The notes beneath the pieces are model-generated. The model had not been told where the DNA came from. It made no database searches and saw only the letters and a list, made by a program, of their open reading frames with translations. Shown piece by piece: positions 17,543 through 26,053 of a stretch of DNA of 62,668 nucleotides. The stretch is from Planctomycetaceae bacterium (GTDB lineage Bacteria > Planctomycetota > Planctomycetia > Planctomycetales > Planctomycetaceae): NCBI GenBank assembly GCA_028284145.1, contig JANQSH010000121.1, positions 1 to 62,668 of the forward strand. The letters run 5' to 3'. The position numbers were made by a program, and so were the translations under genes. Within the stretch, counting starts at the first letter, position 1, and every line of letters begins with the position of its first letter.

Positions 17543-19540
17543 TTACGAATTGTCGCGATTTGACAACGACGTGAGCCCCACCTGCATGGCGGCATCGATC
17601 GCATCGACATCAAACACACATCCGCCCCACGTTCCTCCACTGGCCTGCTGAAGAATCGCCCACAAACGGGTTTCATCCGGTATCTCTTCATCCGCCGAGA
17701 ATTCTGGAGGGGTATCCCGTTCGGTGAGCAGAGCTTCCGCCTGATCGGGCGTCAATGGCTGCTCTTGTGTTCCGACCAGATTGATGCTGCCTGATAAATT
17801 TCGGCAGTCTATTTCGATGGAGATTTTGTCTCCTTCCCGAATTTTGGCGATCGGTCCGCCCGCCAACGCTTCCGGACCAACGTGTCCAATGCAGGCTCCC
17901 GTCGAGACTCCCGAAAACCGTGCATCGGTAATGACCGCGACTTCTTTGCCAAACTTCAGATATCGCAACGCGGAGGTGATTTGATAAATTTCTTCCATTC
18001 CGGCTCCGAGGGGACCGCGGCAAATGAGAACAATGATGTCACCGGCAGCAATCGGTGTATCGCCCCCCTGCCCCTTGATCGCGGCGATCGCTGTTCTTTC
18101 GCTGGTGAATACACGAGCCGGGCCGGTTTTGCGGTAGACTCCGTCATCATCAATGACGGTCGGGTCAATTGCCGTACTTTTGATGACCGATCCTTCCGGC
18201 GCGATATTGCCCACCGGAAAAGTCACCGTACTCGTCAATCCAGTTTTTTTCGCGCGCCTGGGGGACATGATGACGTCATCCGGTTCGATGCCGTCCCGTT
18301 CGCGGAGCTTTTCTTTCATCAACCGGCGCCGATCCGACGATTCCCACCAATCCAGAACATCCCCCAATGGTTTTCCGGTGGCTGTTAATGCGTCGAGTTT
18401 CAGAAGACCAGGATCTCGCAGATGCAACATGACTTCCGGCACGCCACCTGCCAGAAACATTCTTACTGTGGGATGACCGACTGGTCCGTTTGGCAGGACG
18501 TCCACAAGTCGCGGGACTGATTTGTTGATCCGGTTCCAATCGTCAACGGTTGGTCGATCAAGCCCCGCCTCGAAGACCACGGCTGGGAGGTGGAGCAACA
18601 GATTGGTGGAGCCTCCGCAAGCAGCGTGCAAGGCCATTGCATTATGAACAGATTCGCGCGTGAGGAGATCGCCAATTGTCTTCTTCTGATTCTTCAATTG
18701 CACTATGGCACGGGCGGAACGAACGGCCATTTCCTTCCAGATGGGTTGGCCGGATGGCGCCAATGCGGCATGCGGCAACGTAAGCCCAAACGCTTCGGCA
18801 ACAACTTGCGATGTCGCTGCCGTTCCCAGGAATTGGCATCCACCACCGGCGGAACCACATGCGCGACAACCCATTTCCGCCGCGTAGTCGAGCGAGATCT
18901 CCCCGTGGGCGAACCGTGCACCAATCGACTGAACCTTTCCCGCATCTTCTGCATTCGTTGCGGGAAGCGTCACGCCACCGGGAATGATGATTCCTGGCAG
19001 ATCGTGTTGTGCGGCGATCGCCATCATCATTGCCGGCAGTCCCTTGTCACATGTCGCGACACCAATTACTCCGCGGCGGGTTGGGAGCGAGCGAATCAGC
19101 CGCTTCAGGACAATCGCTGCATCGTTACGATATGGCAGGCTGTCCATCATCGCGCCCGTCCCCTGAGATCGCCCGTCACATGGGTCGCTGACGAAACCGG
19201 CAAAGGGCAATCCTTCGAGTTGATCAATCTCTGCCGCTGCCGCCCGCATCAACAGTCCGACTTCGTAATGACCGGTATGATAGCCCAGCGCAATGGGCCG
19301 GCCATCCTCACCTCGAATCCCTCCCTGTGTGCTCAGAATCAGGTATTGGTCGCGCAGGAGTTGGTTGGGATCCCAGCCCATGCCAGCATTCTGCGTCATT
19401 CCGAAAATTTCACCACTGGGGCTTTCAGCCAGCATCTCGTCAGAAAGCGGCAACTGACCTGCCGGTCCAGCGCCAGTCGTGCAAACATCGAAAAGTTCGT
19501 AATCCGAGATATCCAGAAGTTCGTTAAGAGTTTGGGGCAT
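17543..19540 (-). CDS. YjhG/YagF-family dehydratase (D-xylonate dehydratase-like)
   Basis: A 665-residue IlvD/Edd-superfamily Fe-S dehydratase, most like E. coli YjhG and YagF. Shared stretches include [70 protein letters not shown]-type [12 protein letters not shown], and [18 protein letters not shown]. Cys in SDPCDG, ATCDKG and GGGCQF would bind the cluster. ATG 19540 (MPQTLNELL) matches the family start. The frame is open to an ATG at 19609, next to family A copy 5. Dehydration of a sugar acid such as D-xylonate to the 2-keto-3-deoxy acid is expected. No other sugar-acid gene adjoins it. Confidence 0.88.
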   Translation of the reverse strand: MPQTLNELLDISDYELFDVCTTGAGPAGQLPLSDEMLAESPSGEIFGMTQNAGMGWDPNQLLRDQYLILSTQGGIRGEDGRPIALGYHTGHYEVGLLMRAAAAEIDQLEGLPFAGFVSDPCDGRSQGTGAMMDSLPYRNDAAIVLKRLIRSLPTRRGVIGVATCDKGLPAMMMAIAAQHDLPGIIIPGGVTLPATNAEDAGKVQSIGARFAHGEISLDYAAEMGCRACGSAGGGCQFLGTAATSQVVAEAFGLTLPHAALAPSGQPIWKEMAVRSARAIVQLKNQKKTIGDLLTRESVHNAMALHAACGGSTNLLLHLPAVVFEAGLDRPTVDDWNRINKSVPRLVDVLPNGPVGHPTVRMFLAGGVPEVMLHLRDPGLLKLDALTATGKPLGDVLDWWESSDRRRLMKEKLRERDGIEPDDVIMSPRRAKKTGLTSTVTFPVGNIAPEGSVIKSTAIDPTVIDDDGVYRKTGPARVFTSERTAIAAIKGQGGDTPIAAGDIIVLICRGPLGAGMEEIYQITSALRYLKFGKEVAVITDARFSGVSTGACIGHVGPEALAGGPIAKIREGDKISIEIDCRNLSGSINLVGTQEQPLTPDQAEALLTERDTPPEFSADEEIPDETRLWAILQQASGGTWGGCVFDVDAIDAAMQVGLTSLSNRDNS

Positions 19541-19611
19541 GGGTTGAGAGCCTGTCGGTTCTGAGAACCGCCGCAGCGGTGTGGTACGGCGGTGTTCATC
19601 TTTTGTCATAT

Positions 19612-19713
19612 TAGAGCAGTTTACCTTTTCGTGCGACGGTTCTCGCTCGTGGGAATCTGCGTTTGCAGGCCGAACGACGATTTTCGCGCCACAAGAGAGC
19701 GTAATACGCTCTA
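19612..19713 (-). repeat. Family A dispersed repeat, copy 5 (intact ends)
   Basis: The best example of intact termini: TTAGAGCAGTTTACC on the left and GTAATACGCTCTAA on the right, each flanked by TA. It lies between the divergent dehydratase and nadA genes. Confidence 0.93.
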
Positions 19714-19923
19714 ACATAATTCCCTCAGGCACGATCCTGCGTCTGGGAAATCGGAATTCGAGTGAGCCTCCTGGCCTGCACTGCGGCAAAAGGCAAACCG
19801 CCGAAACCGTTTTTCATCGACCAACAGCCACGAAAGATCTATACTGAATCGTGCATTCCCAATAGGAGAGCGTTGGTCCGAAATCTCAAACTGACATGGA
19901 ATTTGACAGAGACAGGTATTGCG

Positions 19924-20916
19924 ATGTCTTCATTGCCGGTTGTGGATGGAACTGAAGAAATTTATGAAGATCCTCTGGATCTCATGGATGAGATCGATGA
20001 ACTCAAAAAAGAGAAGGATGCGGTGATTCTCGCCCATTACTATGTGGACAGCGAGATTCAGGATATCGCCGATTTCAACGGAGATTCTTTGCAGTTGGCT
20101 CGCGATGCGGCTGCGGTGGAAAAATCGACCATCGTCTTTGCCGGTGTGCATTTCATGGCGGAATCGGCGAAGATCCTCAATCGTGAAAAGACCGTGCTGA
20201 TACCGGATCTGCTTGCGGGGTGTTCGCTGGCAGAGAGTTGCCCGTACGAAAGACTGAAGGAATTTCAGGACAAATTGCGGGCGGATGATCGCGAGTTTGT
20301 CACGGTAGCTTACATCAATACGACCGCGGCGGTAAAAAGCCTTTGTGACTGGATTGTGACGAGTGGCAATGCACGTGAGATTATCGAGAAGTTGCCAGAG
20401 GACAAGGAAATCCTGTTCGTGCCGGATTATCACCTGGGGCGTTATCTTTCCGAAATCTCCGGTCGTGAGATGATTCTCTGGAAAGGTGCCTGCATGGTAC
20501 ATGAGATCTTCAGCATTCAGGATTTGTTACGGGCCAAACGGAACAATCCCGGTTGTGAAGTGATCGCGCATCCGGAATGTCCGCATGCGGTGCTGGAGCA
20601 TTCGGAGTTTATCGGCGGAACGGAAAAGATGCGGCGGTATGTGATGAGCGTTGAAGAGCCTTGCACTTTTCTGGTTGCGACTGATGCTGCCATGATTCAC
20701 CCGCTGCAGAAGTCAGCTCCCCGGCACACTTTCATTGCCGTGCCTGGCATTATCACGTCGACTGGTGAGACCTGCGCCTGCAATCGCTGCCCACACATGG
20801 CGCGAAACACACTCGTTAAGGTTCGTGACTGTCTGAAAAACCTGCAGCCGGAAATCATCTGGCAGTCTTATTTCGACAAGGCGTACGATGTGCTGAAGCG
20901 CAGTCTGCTCGACTGA
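19924..20916 (+). CDS. nadA: Quinolinate synthase A
   Basis: This 330-residue [4Fe-4S] enzyme condenses iminoaspartate with dihydroxyacetone phosphate to quinolinate. Visible hallmarks are [34 protein letters not shown], the first cluster Cys in LLAGCS (100), HPECPH with the second, and CACNRCPHM carrying the third. ATG 19924 fits the family; the open frame upstream has no similarity. The partner aspartate oxidase nadB lies at 35292 in this window, so de novo NAD synthesis is complete up to quinolinate but split between two loci. Confidence 0.95.
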   Translation: MSSLPVVDGTEEIYEDPLDLMDEIDELKKEKDAVILAHYYVDSEIQDIADFNGDSLQLARDAAAVEKSTIVFAGVHFMAESAKILNREKTVLIPDLLAGCSLAESCPYERLKEFQDKLRADDREFVTVAYINTTAAVKSLCDWIVTSGNAREIIEKLPEDKEILFVPDYHLGRYLSEISGREMILWKGACMVHEIFSIQDLLRAKRNNPGCEVIAHPECPHAVLEHSEFIGGTEKMRRYVMSVEEPCTFLVATDAAMIHPLQKSAPRHTFIAVPGIITSTGETCACNRCPHMARNTLVKVRDCLKNLQPEIIWQSYFDKAYDVLKRSLLD

Positions 20917-20989
20917 GATCATGAATCAGAAAGAAGTTGGTTGGGCTCTTTCGAGAGAGTATTCCGTGTCGAGCTTCGCGCGCGAAAGA

Positions 20990-21076
20990 ATATCGCTGCT
21001 GCGAACAACAGTCGTTCACCGCCTTTGTTGCAGGCCGAAAGAATCATTCGCGGCACGAGAAAGCGTAAAACGATTT
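20990..21076 (-). repeat. Family A repeat, decayed copy
   Basis: Recognisable from CGCCTTTGTTGCAGGCCGAA, then CATTCGCGGCACGAGAAAGC and GTAAAACG. The left end is lost. It sits 100 bases before another copy. Confidence 0.55.
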
Positions 21077-21174
21077 AATTCCCAAAATTCACCGTTCGCA
21101 TTTTTCTCTGGCTGGAAAAATTTCCGATACACGAGTAACGGCATCGTGCGTCGATGTTTTTGCGCGCCGATTCA

Positions 21175-21274
21175 GAGTGTATTACGTTTTTCTGTGCCGC
21201 GATGGGCGCCGTTTGGCCTGCAAATAGAGGGCCCCCGCGAGTCAGAGACGTTACACCAGAGGGTAAACTGCCCT
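21175..21274 (+). repeat. Family A dispersed repeat, copy 6
   Basis: GAGTGTATTACG ... TCTGTGCCGCGATGGGCGCC ... GTCAGAGACGTTACACCAGA ... GTAAACTGCCCTA. It is moderately diverged and ends 30 bases before the hydrolase start. Confidence 0.85.
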
Positions 21275-21304
21275 ATCCATCGAATTTGAAGTGAATTTCT
21301 GCTT

Positions 21305-22885
21305 ATGAGACTTTCCCAAGGGCGAATAGCACAGATTACTGGTCTCGTTCTTTTGGTGTTGTTGCCTGGCAGTGGTGATACGCCTGTATTGGCTGGTGTC
21401 GCGACGAAGACGAAGATGTTTCCATCTCGAATGGAGACATCGGAATCGACTGTGCCATGCCACGAGGGGGTTTGCCCGCTGGCCGGGAACTCAACTGGCA
21501 AGCCGTCGCAATGCCCCACCTGCCGCAACGGAAACTGCAAAAATCCGGGCCAATGCCGCAACCATCTTCATTGCCCGCGTTGCGTTCACGAACGACATGG
21601 CAAGTGCGGTCGGAGGGCCTGCCCTGACAGGAAGGAGACCGCTCATCGGCGTCAGGACAAGGTTTGCAATCGTTGCCGGCAGGAGCGATGCGAGACGAAT
21701 TACTGGGTGATCAGCAGTCGCGACTGCAGACAACGATTTGGTCTCAAACGCGCGGCATCCTGTTACTTTGACGTCTTCCATGCGACAAGTAATTGCTATC
21801 CGCGCGAATCCTGTATTCACGAGTTCGCTTCCTCATTGCAACCTGGCGTACCGGTTTTGATTGTTGTGCATGGAAGCTGGGTTCCCTGGGAAAACCTTCT
21901 GACCGACGCATACCAGACGTATCACTGGATACGCAACGCAGCACCAGATCGGCCGTTGAATGTTGTTTTCTTCACCTGGCCGAGTGACACGGTATCAACA
22001 CACCTCGCCCACATCGATGTCGCAATTTTGGGACGGCGTGCGGGCTTCAACGGGCATTACCTTTCTCAGATGATCCAGCACATTCCGTCACAGTTTCCCG
22101 TCTGCCTGATGGGACACAGCCATGGCGGTCGAGCCGTTGCATCGGCTTTGCATCTCATGGGAGGAGGTGAAGTCCAGGGTAAATCGATTCAGGCCCCGGA
22201 ACAGAGAATTGCGTACGATGTGGAATGTCAGCCGGAGTTGCCGAACAACCTTCGCGCAATTTTTGTCGCAGCCGCATTCGATCACCATTGGCTCAACCCT
22301 GATGAGAAATATGGAAAAGGTCTGTGTCCTGTTGAGGCGGTCCTCAACGTCACCAATCCGAAGGATCTGGCTTTGCGTCTCTATGCGTTCCGAAAACCAT
22401 TTGGTGATGAGGCCATTGGCGCAACAGGATTCACCAGAAAGAACAGAAGCACCTATGGCTGGATGAACGCCAAGGCTCGTGAAGTGGACGTGTCCAAACT
22501 ACTCGGATTCCGTCACAAGTGGCCCCATTACAACCGACGACCGGAAATCTCCTGTGCACTTGTGCCGTACATTTTCTTCACAGATATGACCGACGAATCT
22601 GGCGTATTGAAGTCATATCAACCTCCGAAAACGAGTCCTGAGAATCCCTCCGGCCGACAAAAACTGCGTCTGCCCGACCTGTTGCATGGTTTGCAGCCAA
22701 CTCCGCTTCCACTCCATTTGCGACACGAGATTCCCAAAGATAACACGTCGACAGGAACAGCGAATTCTGATCTGGCCGAAAAACGCCGGGCCTGGAGCGT
22801 GTTACGCTCTTCTGTGCCGCGAAAATCGTCTTTTGGCCTTCAAACGCAGACTCCCACGAGCGAAAACCGTCACACGAAAAGGTAA
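21305..22885 (+). CDS. Exported Cys-rich alpha/beta hydrolase-like protein
   Basis: 526 residues with an N-terminal signal (about 1-30). Residues 50-142 contain 14 Cys (52, 57, 70, 73, 78, 84, 90, 93, 101, 106, 121, 124, 129, 141), many in CPTC/CPRC/CNRC pairs, suggesting disulfides or metal sites. The second part is an alpha/beta hydrolase of the DUF900 kind: VLIVVHGSWVPWENLL as oxyanion strand and LMGHSHGGRAVAS with nucleophile Ser272. A late His is plausible in AAFDHHWL. About 31 C-terminal codons and the TAA are supplied by family A copy 7 (from 22795), so the native C-terminus has been replaced. Substrate unknown. Confidence 0.75.
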   Translation: MRLSQGRIAQITGLVLLVLLPGSGDTPVLAGVATKTKMFPSRMETSESTVPCHEGVCPLAGNSTGKPSQCPTCRNGNCKNPGQCRNHLHCPRCVHERHGKCGRRACPDRKETAHRRQDKVCNRCRQERCETNYWVISSRDCRQRFGLKRAASCYFDVFHATSNCYPRESCIHEFASSLQPGVPVLIVVHGSWVPWENLLTDAYQTYHWIRNAAPDRPLNVVFFTWPSDTVSTHLAHIDVAILGRRAGFNGHYLSQMIQHIPSQFPVCLMGHSHGGRAVASALHLMGGGEVQGKSIQAPEQRIAYDVECQPELPNNLRAIFVAAAFDHHWLNPDEKYGKGLCPVEAVLNVTNPKDLALRLYAFRKPFGDEAIGATGFTRKNRSTYGWMNAKAREVDVSKLLGFRHKWPHYNRRPEISCALVPYIFFTDMTDESGVLKSYQPPKTSPENPSGRQKLRLPDLLHGLQPTPLPLHLRHEIPKDNTSTGTANSDLAEKRRAWSVLRSSVPRKSSFGLQTQTPTSENRHTKR

Positions 22886-22894
22886 ACTGGTCTA
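22795..22894 (+). repeat. Family A dispersed repeat, copy 7 (inside a coding end)
   Basis: GAGCGTGTTACGCTC, then TCTGTGCCGCGAAAATCGTC, ending GTAAACTGGTCTAA. The hydrolase frame reads through most of it and stops at the TAA in GGTAAAC. Confidence 0.92.
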
Positions 22895-22962
22895 ATTGCG
22901 GCGAGTACATGAGACTCGCTCCTTTCACGAGTGCACAAGTGCTATAATCGCTTTCAATAATG

Positions 22963-23060
22963 GTTTATAGCGGCAAACGGATAAGTGTAGTGTCTTTCGA
23001 TCGGCTATTATCGTTCCAAATGGGGTGTAAGCCGCTACAGATAAAAGTCCGTCGGACTAG
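22963..23060 (-). repeat. Family D dispersed repeat, copy 2
   Basis: TTTATAGCGGCAAACGGATA at the left and AGTCCGTCGGACT at the right. It is the inverted counterpart of 15109-15204 and lies upstream of the kinase gene. Confidence 0.85.
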
Positions 23061-23146
23061 TTCTCGGGAAGGTGTGGACTTGCAGGGGGAGCGTCGGTCG
23101 CGTTTTCCTTTCCTGAATGGTCAGGAACGATTGACAGGGCAATTTG

Positions 23147-24664
23147 ATGGAAACCCGCTGGTTGTGGCCGTTTGAGCTGCAGGAAAAAATCGGCGAAGGC
23201 GGAATGGGCGTTGTCTACCGGGGACGGTATGTCCGCAATGGTCGGCAGGTGGCGGTGAAGCTGTTGCCAGAGGAAATTGCCGCGAATCCGACCATACTCG
23301 GTCGCTTCAAGCGAGAACTGGAAGTCCTCAAGGCGATCAAGCATCCCAATGTCGTCAGTTGCTTTGGCGGCGTCTCGGACAACAAGCAGCCTTTCTATGC
23401 GATGGAGCTGGTGGAAGGTGGTGCGCTCGATAAGGAAATCATCAAACATGGCCGGCTTCCCTGGCGACAAGCCGTTGTCTATGCCTTGCAGATGTGTGCC
23501 GCTTTGGATGCCGCACATCAACAGGAAGTCATTCATCGCGATGTGAAGCCGGCCAACTTTCTGATGACTCCCCAAGGGGAGTTGAAGCTGAGCGACTTTG
23601 GTATCGCAATGGTGATGACCGACGCGAAACTGACCGCATCCGGCAAGACGGTTGGTTCGTACCATTACATGGCTCCCGAACAGATTCGCGGCAAGCCACC
23701 GGTTGCCAATCAGACCGATTTGTATGCGTTAGGGTGCGTCATCTACGAAATGCTCTCCGGGAGTACTCCCTTTGGAGGGAGTACTCCTTTGGAGATCATG
23801 CAACATCATTTGGATGATGACCCGAAGCCGATATCGGAACTGATACCCGATTGCCCTGCTCTGCTGAATTCGATAGTGATGGCGCTGCTGGAAAAGGATA
23901 TAAAGAAGCGTCCCACCAGTGCGACAGCGGTAGCTGCCCAACTGGAAGAAGTCGCGCGGATGGGACATGTCGATACATCTGCCACTCGCGCGGAGGTGCC
24001 GACTGTTCCTGTAACAAAGAAACCGGTCGTTCCTTCCCAGCCCCAACTCAAACCGGGAGCTGAATACTGGTACAAGCAGATCGTACTTTCGCTGGCATTT
24101 GTTGTTTTTGCGGTTGGTTTATGGGCCTATACGGTCAGGAAAAATTACAACATACTTGAGCAACGTGCGGTCGCGGCGGAAACACTCTGGTTCGATGCGG
24201 TCAGTGAAGAGCAACCTGTCGAATCAAGAATAGCCGCGATTGATGCCTTGACGACTCTCGCCCGGGATTCCGATAAGGCGATTGAGACACTCGAACAGTT
24301 GCTGAAGGACGACAACATAAATATACGTGGCAAAGCGATCAACGCACTCGCCAGCCTCAACGGGCGGGCGAGTGAAGCTGTCCCGGCTCTGGTACGAGCG
24401 AGCAAGCGGCATGATGAAGAACCTCGGCTGAAGAAACGTGCTGAAGAGGTGGTAGAGGCAATCAGGAATGCGGATGTACCTGAGCCAACCGACACCGAAC
24501 AGGCGACCGGAAAGCACTGGATGTTGTTCGGCATCGGTTGTGTTGTGTTCGTCGGTCTGGCCTTTCGTAATTGGGTCCGCAGGACTGTCGACAGGGCGAA
24601 AACACCTCGCAATAAACGCAAGGCGAAAAAGAGCGAAGAACGCCGAAAAGTGCACAGGATTTGA
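23147..24664 (+). CDS. Ser/Thr protein kinase with membrane anchor and HEAT-like part
   Basis: 505 residues from ATG 23147 (a TTG precedes it). The kinase domain at about 9-275 is complete: P-loop GEGGMG (16-21), AVK Lys38, HRDVKPAN catalytic loop, DFG, and APEQ. A transmembrane helix (IVLSLAFVVFAVGLWAYTV, about 310) follows. Next is a region of alpha-helical repeats resembling HEAT/armadillo units (LEQLLKDDNINIRGKAINAL), a second hydrophobic helix (LFGIGCVVFVGLAF) and a basic tail. Hanks-type kinases are numerous in planctomycetes. Target unknown. Confidence 0.9.
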   Translation: METRWLWPFELQEKIGEGGMGVVYRGRYVRNGRQVAVKLLPEEIAANPTILGRFKRELEVLKAIKHPNVVSCFGGVSDNKQPFYAMELVEGGALDKEIIKHGRLPWRQAVVYALQMCAALDAAHQQEVIHRDVKPANFLMTPQGELKLSDFGIAMVMTDAKLTASGKTVGSYHYMAPEQIRGKPPVANQTDLYALGCVIYEMLSGSTPFGGSTPLEIMQHHLDDDPKPISELIPDCPALLNSIVMALLEKDIKKRPTSATAVAAQLEEVARMGHVDTSATRAEVPTVPVTKKPVVPSQPQLKPGAEYWYKQIVLSLAFVVFAVGLWAYTVRKNYNILEQRAVAAETLWFDAVSEEQPVESRIAAIDALTTLARDSDKAIETLEQLLKDDNINIRGKAINALASLNGRASEAVPALVRASKRHDEEPRLKKRAEEVVEAIRNADVPEPTDTEQATGKHWMLFGIGCVVFVGLAFRNWVRRTVDRAKTPRNKRKAKKSEERRKVHRI

Positions 24665-24716
24665 GCCTGCAGCCAAGGCGGTGTCACCAGGATTCGTGAT
24701 CAGTGGGATTGTTCGT

Positions 24717-25697
24717 TCAGAGGTCTTGTCGGATCAGTCGCTTTTTCCATCCCTTCTCGACGAACAGTGGGACGAAGTGATTCGGAATCCAGAGCCGGTC
24801 TTCGGAATGGGGAACGCTGGGGTATTCGAGCGGGTTGATCAACTCGTCGTTGTTGGATGAGAGATCGATCAGCCATCGCTCGGGGGGACTGCGTCGAGCC
24901 AGCATCCGCAATTCGAACGGCTCAAGTTGCAGCGGTTCCGTCGCATCAAAAATTCCTCGGTGGTGTTGCCGGGCATCAACGACTGCGTTGCGTGCTGCAG
25001 TGAGGGATGCACTCTTCTTCGCCTCTTTCCCTGCTTCTCCCGGTTTTGGTACGGCGTCTTCGATCCTGTCCAGCTTCTTCCAGGGATTGAGATTCGGCCA
25101 GATGAAATAGGGACAGGCCCAACCGCCAGACAGCATGCGTTCATTGTACGTTTCCGGTCGTGGGGTTGGCTCGAATCGATTTGGTTGATTCCGATTGATA
25201 TAGCATAAAAAACGACCGTAGGCGTCCATGACTTCAAACGCAAAAGCGAGGAAGAAGCCGAACGTCTCAGTGTCCTGCATCATTTCTTCCATGTCGGCGG
25301 TGATCATCTTTTCCAATTCGGCTTCCGCTGCTCTGGCATGACGATAGTGGTTAGCCGCGCAGTCCTCGCCGGTTGCCGATTCCAGGTGCATTCGCAGCAA
25401 GTCTGGAAGTTCGATGGAAAACGCCTCATATTCCCTGGCAAATGGCTGGTTTAGAAATGCCTTCCAGTTATCCGAAGAAATCGACACGAACCGAGTCGAT
25501 CCCGGTATTCGGAAACTGACCTCAGGCGTATCGATGCTCAAAAATCGGATGCCGATATTTCCCGCTGCTTCGACAAATACCGTGTCGCCATCGTGAACCT
25601 GCTGCCTGACCGAACCTCGCCTTGCGCCATGTTTGCCCAGCAAAGCTCTGCCAATTGTCATCTCGAGATCATCACGAACTTCAATCGCTTTCGCCAT
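24717..25697 (-). CDS. Staphylococcal-nuclease-like (TNase) protein
   Basis: 326 residues. Two ATGs (25703, 25697) follow GGAGA; the second has proper spacing (GGAGA-6-ATG) and was chosen. An SNase-like fold is seen in VHDGDTVFVEAAGNIGIRFL SIDTPEV (equivalents of catalytic Arg35, Asp40 and Glu43), then DAYGRFLCYI (equivalent of Arg87) and YNERMLSGGWACPYF. A large helical insert separates the halves, and a 100-residue C-terminal extension is unique. There is no signal peptide. It probably hydrolyses nucleic acid, or binds it if the active site has drifted. It is transcribed convergently with the kinase gene. Confidence 0.72.
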   Translation of the reverse strand: MAKAIEVRDDLEMTIGRALLGKHGARRGSVRQQVHDGDTVFVEAAGNIGIRFLSIDTPEVSFRIPGSTRFVSISSDNWKAFLNQPFAREYEAFSIELPDLLRMHLESATGEDCAANHYRHARAAEAELEKMITADMEEMMQDTETFGFFLAFAFEVMDAYGRFLCYINRNQPNRFEPTPRPETYNERMLSGGWACPYFIWPNLNPWKKLDRIEDAVPKPGEAGKEAKKSASLTAARNAVVDARQHHRGIFDATEPLQLEPFELRMLARRSPPERWLIDLSSNNDELINPLEYPSVPHSEDRLWIPNHFVPLFVEKGWKKRLIRQDL

Positions 25698-26053
25698 CGG
25701 CATTCTCCAGAAACATGAGTTTCCGATGCAGGAATCTTCGCCTCGAACCAGGCGGTTTTCACTCATCGGGACCTGCAATCTACCAGATTCTGGGGAGTCT
25801 TGGCGCCATCGAAGGAACGATTCCATTCGGAATTCATCGATACATCATGTTTCGCACGGGGAGGTTCGGACGCGAAAAGGATTGGCAACGTCGCTTTTCA
25901 GATTTGTGATGTCTCGATAAAGTAGCCGAATTGCTCGTGTTGAGTCACGAACTCACATTCCAGTGCTGTGGTGGGGCGCACTTTTGGTTCGCGCAGCCTG
26001 AAATGTTTCGTTATTTGGAAAATGTTTGGCCCAGAAACAGAGCCGGGGCGAAG
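25698..26053. other. Divergent intergenic region
   Basis: 356 bases between the divergent TNase-like and pheT genes. It should carry both promoters. No repeat element and no convincing promoter boxes were seen. Confidence 0.4.

Noticed and set aside
23758..23795. Tandem repeat GGGAGTACTCC in the kinase gene
   Set aside because: Encodes GSTPFGGSTP in a conserved loop of the kinase domain; no expansion beyond two units.
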